A DNA stretch of 64,000 nt from Isoptericola dokdonensis DS-3. GTDB taxonomy: Bacteria > Actinomycetota > Actinomycetes > Actinomycetales > Cellulomonadaceae. Where the stretch lies: positions 3,596,001 to 3,660,000 of the forward strand of contig NZ_CP014209.1 in assembly GCF_001636295.1 (NCBI RefSeq), given 5' to 3'. Made by a program: the position numbers and the translations under genes. Of the stretch, positions 61,743-64,000 are shown in pieces. Position 1 is the stretch's first letter, and every line of letters begins with the position of its first letter. The notes under the pieces are model-generated. The model was given only the letters and a program-made list of their open reading frames with translations, had not been told where the DNA came from and searched no databases.

Positions 61743-63062
61743 TTGCAGATCATGCTGTCCTCTCGCGCGCGCGTGCGCGCGAGGCTCGTCGCGGCGCTCA
61801 CCGCCGCGACGCTCGTCACGTCCGGCCTCGCGGCGACCTCCGCCACGGCCACCGTCGGCGCCACGCCCACCGTCGCGGCCGTCCAGGTCGTGGCCGCCTC
61901 GAAGTCGACGCCCTCGATCTCGGGCACGGCCAAGGTCGGCAACCGGCTCAAGGCCAAGAGCGGCTCCTGGACGTCCGGCACGAGGCTCACCTACGTCTGG
62001 AAGGTCGCCGGCTCGAAGGCCGGGACCGGCAAGTACTTCACCCCGAAGGCGAAGCACCAGGGCAAGAAGGTGCAGCTCGTCGTCACCGGCAAGCGTCCCG
62101 GCCACGCCAAGGTCGTGCGCAAGAGCGCGAAGAAGACCGTCGCCGCCGGCACCTTCGCCACCGTGACGCCGAAGATCTTCGGCTCCGCGAAGGTCGGGTC
62201 CACCCTCAAGGTCACCCGCGGCACCTGGAAGCCTGCCCCGAGCAGCTACTCCTACCGGTGGTACGCCGACGGCCGCGCGATCTCCGGCGCCACCGGCACC
62301 TCCTTCAAGCTGACGGCCGCGCAGCGTGGCGACAAGCTCACCGTCCGCGTCACCGGCAAGCGCGCCGGTTACACGACGAAGACCCGGGTCAGCGCCAAGA
62401 CGTCCACCGTGACGATGGCGGCGCCCCGGATCACGAGCCAGCCGCAGGGTGACTACCTCCTGGCGGGCCAGACCGTGCGGTTCAGCGTCGGTGCCACCGG
62501 CAGCAACCTGAGCTACCAGTGGCAGCGTCGCGGCCAGAGCGACGACTCGTGGCGCAATCTCACGGGTCGCACCTCCTCGACGCTCTCCTTCACCGCCCGT
62601 TCGGTGGACACCCTCGCCGAGTACCGCGTGGTCGTCCGGAACGCTGCCGGTACCGCCACCAGCGCCGAGGCCATGCTCTTGGTCGACTCGGTCGAGGCAG
62701 AGCCCTACCCTGCCGACACCATCTACCTGGGCAACTACTGGCTGCAGGTCGTCACACCGACCGAGAGGGAAGACCTCGGTGGCGGTTTCAGCGAGGTGTA
62801 CGCCCTGGTCAGTGCCTGCTCGACCGGCGGCGACACCTCGGAGACCCCCTACTGGGACCTCTACTCCGAGTACCGGGCCGGCGGCGTCTGGTACGACGGC
62901 GAGGAGTATGACCTCGGCGCCGACGCGGATGGCTGCGGCCAGGTCCTGATCGACGCGGTCGTGCCGACGGCAGGCGCCCGTGGCGGCATCTGGTCGATCA
63001 CCGACATCAGTGGTTCGTCGGAGTACGGCTTCACGACGCAGTACATCGACGGGCTGAACTGA
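61743..63062 (+). CDS. Secreted repeat protein with Ig-like domain
   Basis: A 439-residue protein. I use the TTG at 61743 because GGAGGA lies five bases before it; ATG 61752 in frame is 14 bases away. An N-terminal signal peptide (LVAALTAATLVTSGLAATSA) is followed by two beta repeats of about 80 residues with the pattern ISGTAKVGNRLKAKSGSW / IFGSAKVGSTLKVTRGTW and GKRPGHAKVV / GKRAGYTTKT, known from actinobacterial surface proteins. Residues about 225-315 form an immunoglobulin-like domain (SQPQGDYLLAGQTVRFSVGA, YQWQRRG, YRVVVRNAAGTATS). The last 120 residues are acidic and unrecognised. No sortase or membrane anchor is visible. Confidence 0.82.
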   Translation: MQIMLSSRARVRARLVAALTAATLVTSGLAATSATATVGATPTVAAVQVVAASKSTPSISGTAKVGNRLKAKSGSWTSGTRLTYVWKVAGSKAGTGKYFTPKAKHQGKKVQLVVTGKRPGHAKVVRKSAKKTVAAGTFATVTPKIFGSAKVGSTLKVTRGTWKPAPSSYSYRWYADGRAISGATGTSFKLTAAQRGDKLTVRVTGKRAGYTTKTRVSAKTSTVTMAAPRITSQPQGDYLLAGQTVRFSVGATGSNLSYQWQRRGQSDDSWRNLTGRTSSTLSFTARSVDTLAEYRVVVRNAAGTATSAEAMLLVDSVEAEPYPADTIYLGNYWLQVVTPTEREDLGGGFSEVYALVSACSTGGDTSETPYWDLYSEYRAGGVWYDGEEYDLGADADGCGQVLIDAVVPTAGARGGIWSITDISGSSEYGFTTQYIDGLN

Positions 63063-63075
63063 CCGTCCGATCCTC

Positions 63076-63110
63076 GGGCTGTGCCGCACCGACCCGGTGC
63101 GGCACAGCCC
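63076..63110 (+). terminator. 16-bp hairpin after the repeat-protein gene
   Basis: GGGCTGTGCCGCACCG, ACC, and its perfect complement, 13 bp after the stop. Confidence 0.8.
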
Positions 63111-63151
63111 ACCCACCCGGCCGCAGCGCGGCCACGACCCGGAGCACCACC

Positions 63152-63760
63152 ATGCGCAAACTCCTCGCCGCCGTCACCATCGGCGCCCTGCTGTCCGGCG
63201 GGTCGCTCGCCGTGACCGCCACCTCCGCGACCGCGGCCCCCGTGAGCACGACGGTGGCCGCCAAGAAGGTCGTCCCGAAGGTGACGATCAAGAAGATCCC
63301 CACGAAGCGCGCCCCGTACGGTGGCAAGGCGACGGTCAAGCCGCGCGTCGCCGTCGTCGGCGTGGTGTCCGTGAAGTCCAAGACGCTCACGGTGAAGAAG
63401 AAGTCGACCGGCAAGACGGTCGTGAAGAAGGCGAAGAAGGCGAGGCTGGCGCCGGGCACGTACAAGGTGACGACCAAGGTCCGCTTCCAGCGGTACGACT
63501 CGGTGACACGGCAGGCGCTGGGCGGTGTCAAGACGAAGACCCGCACCCAGACGCTCGTCGTGAAGAAGGGCAAGCGTCCCTCGAGCACCGCCCCGATCAA
63601 CGTGGACGACTGCCCGGGCTGGGCCCCGATCAAGGGCAACCAGTCGGGCATCTACCACGTGCCCGGCGGCCGCTGGTACGACGTGACCAACCCCGAGGAG
63701 TGCTTCACCACGGAGTCCGCGGCGGTCAACGCGGGCTACCGGGCCTCGAAGAACGGCTGA
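63152..63760 (+). CDS. Secreted Lys-rich protein with C-terminal sunset-type domain
   Basis: A 202-residue protein with a signal peptide (MRKLLAAVTIGALLSGG, cleavage after ATAA). Residues about 35-140 form a lysine-rich beta-repeat region (KKVVPKVTIKKIPTKRAP, LTVKKKSTGKTVVKKAKKA) that would be strongly cationic. The last 45 residues, from PIKGNQSGIYHVPGGRWYD to NPEECFTTESAAVNAG, match the short module known in many Actinobacteria as the sunset domain; the Cys pair in DDCPG and EECF may form a disulfide. The positive charge would suit binding to acidic (sulfated, nonulosonate or phosphate) wall polymers. Function unknown. Confidence 0.75.
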   Translation: MRKLLAAVTIGALLSGGSLAVTATSATAAPVSTTVAAKKVVPKVTIKKIPTKRAPYGGKATVKPRVAVVGVVSVKSKTLTVKKKSTGKTVVKKAKKARLAPGTYKVTTKVRFQRYDSVTRQALGGVKTKTRTQTLVVKKGKRPSSTAPINVDDCPGWAPIKGNQSGIYHVPGGRWYDVTNPEECFTTESAAVNAGYRASKNG

Positions 63761-63773
63761 CCTCCCCGGTCGG

Positions 63774-63809
63774 GTGAAGGGCCGGTGCCTGCGGGCGCCG
63801 GCCCTTCAC
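63774..63809 (+). terminator. Hairpin after the sunset-domain gene
   Basis: GTGAAGGGCCGGTGCC, a 4-nt loop and a complementary arm with one mismatch, starting 13 bp after the stop. Confidence 0.7.
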
Positions 63810-63847
63810 CGTCCCACCCGGGGCCGCCGTCGGGTACGTGGGCGGAC

Positions 63848-63853
63848 TACCCT
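63848..63853 (+). promoter_or_regulatory. -10 element TACCCT before the last gene
   Basis: TACCCT lies 86 bp before ATG 63940. Confidence 0.3.
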
Positions 63854-63939
63854 GGAGGGGTCCGCGCCCACGGCGCGGCGTGCGCCGACGGGAGCCCCCA
63901 GTGCGCGACACGACACGACGACGTCCCAGGAGGGCACCC

Positions 63940-64000
63940 ATGACCGACACCACGTCGGCACCCGCGACCACGCCCGGATTCGACGAGGTCCTCGGGCAGC
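63940..64000 (+). CDS. Start of an unidentified gene (runs off the right edge)
   Basis: ATG 63940 is preceded by AGGAGGG at 63928-63934. Only 20 residues are visible (starting MTDTTSAPATTPGFDEVLG); they are not enough for a family call. An in-frame GTG at 63901 exists but lacks a ribosome site. Confidence 0.5.
   Translation, partial: MTDTTSAPATTPGFDEVLGQ

Overview
The window comes from a very GC-rich actinobacterium. The left flank (WhiB, a large membrane glycosyltransferase, a DUF5719 protein, a metallopeptidase-like protein, DUF3499, phosphomannomutase, Trm112-like) follows the whiB2-manB-manA neighbourhood known from mycobacteria and other Actinobacteria. Codon use, the galactofuranose genes and the absence of arabinan or mycolate genes suggest a Micrococcales member near Cellulomonadaceae/Promicromonosporaceae; this placement is inference. 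No rRNA, tRNA, CRISPR array, insertion sequence or prophage was seen.

Layout. 1-8387: housekeeping flank. 8388-20637: first polysaccharide block, inserted between manB/trm112 and manA: a GT29-like sialyltransferase, a GT8/TPR/pyruvyltransferase fusion, an OatA-like O-acyltransferase, a SpoIID protein on the other strand, and a galactofuran set (GlfT2, a GlfT1-like fusion, Glf). 20638-24534: manA and three sulfotransferase-family genes, one without the PAPS-binding motif. 24731-32537: nonulosonic (sialic-type) acid block: one reading frame joins a CMP-sugar synthetase, a KdsC-like phosphatase and a NeuB-like synthase, followed by GT2 enzymes, a polysialyltransferase-like enzyme, a DUF6716 enzyme and another PST/GT52-like enzyme. 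32654-40239: teichoic-acid-like block: two TagE-like glycosyltransferases, two TagF-like polymerases and a TagGH-type ABC exporter. 40325-48091: PAPS supply (cysC, cysQ, cysD, cysN) with three more sulfotransferases. 48347-54756: a third TagF-like enzyme, a GT2-TagF giant and a LicD protein. 54862-59946: gamma-glutamyltransferase and a glycine-betaine ABC transporter. 60182-64000: a membrane acyltransferase, two secreted Lys-rich proteins and the first codons of one more gene.

How it fits together (inference). 8.4-54.8 kb reads as one large surface-glycopolymer locus: galactofuran synthesis, CMP-activation and transfer of a nonulosonic acid, a polyol-phosphate or glycosyl-phosphate polymer with an ABC exporter, decoration by pyruvate, O-acyl and LicD-type phospho groups, and sulfation from a dedicated PAPS supply. 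CysDNC and CysQ occur without any sulfate-reduction gene, which points to sulfotransfer. There is no UDP-GlcNAc 2-epimerase (NeuC), and the NeuB part lacks the C-terminal SAF domain; together with the phosphatase domain and the flanking manA/manB this suggests Kdn or a related non-N-acetylated sugar, as in the teichulosonic acids of actinobacterial walls. A sulfated, nonulosonate-containing wall polymer is the most unusual system proposed here. A recurring promoter style is a TANNNT box 6-7 nt before the start codon, implying leaderless mRNAs for many of these genes.
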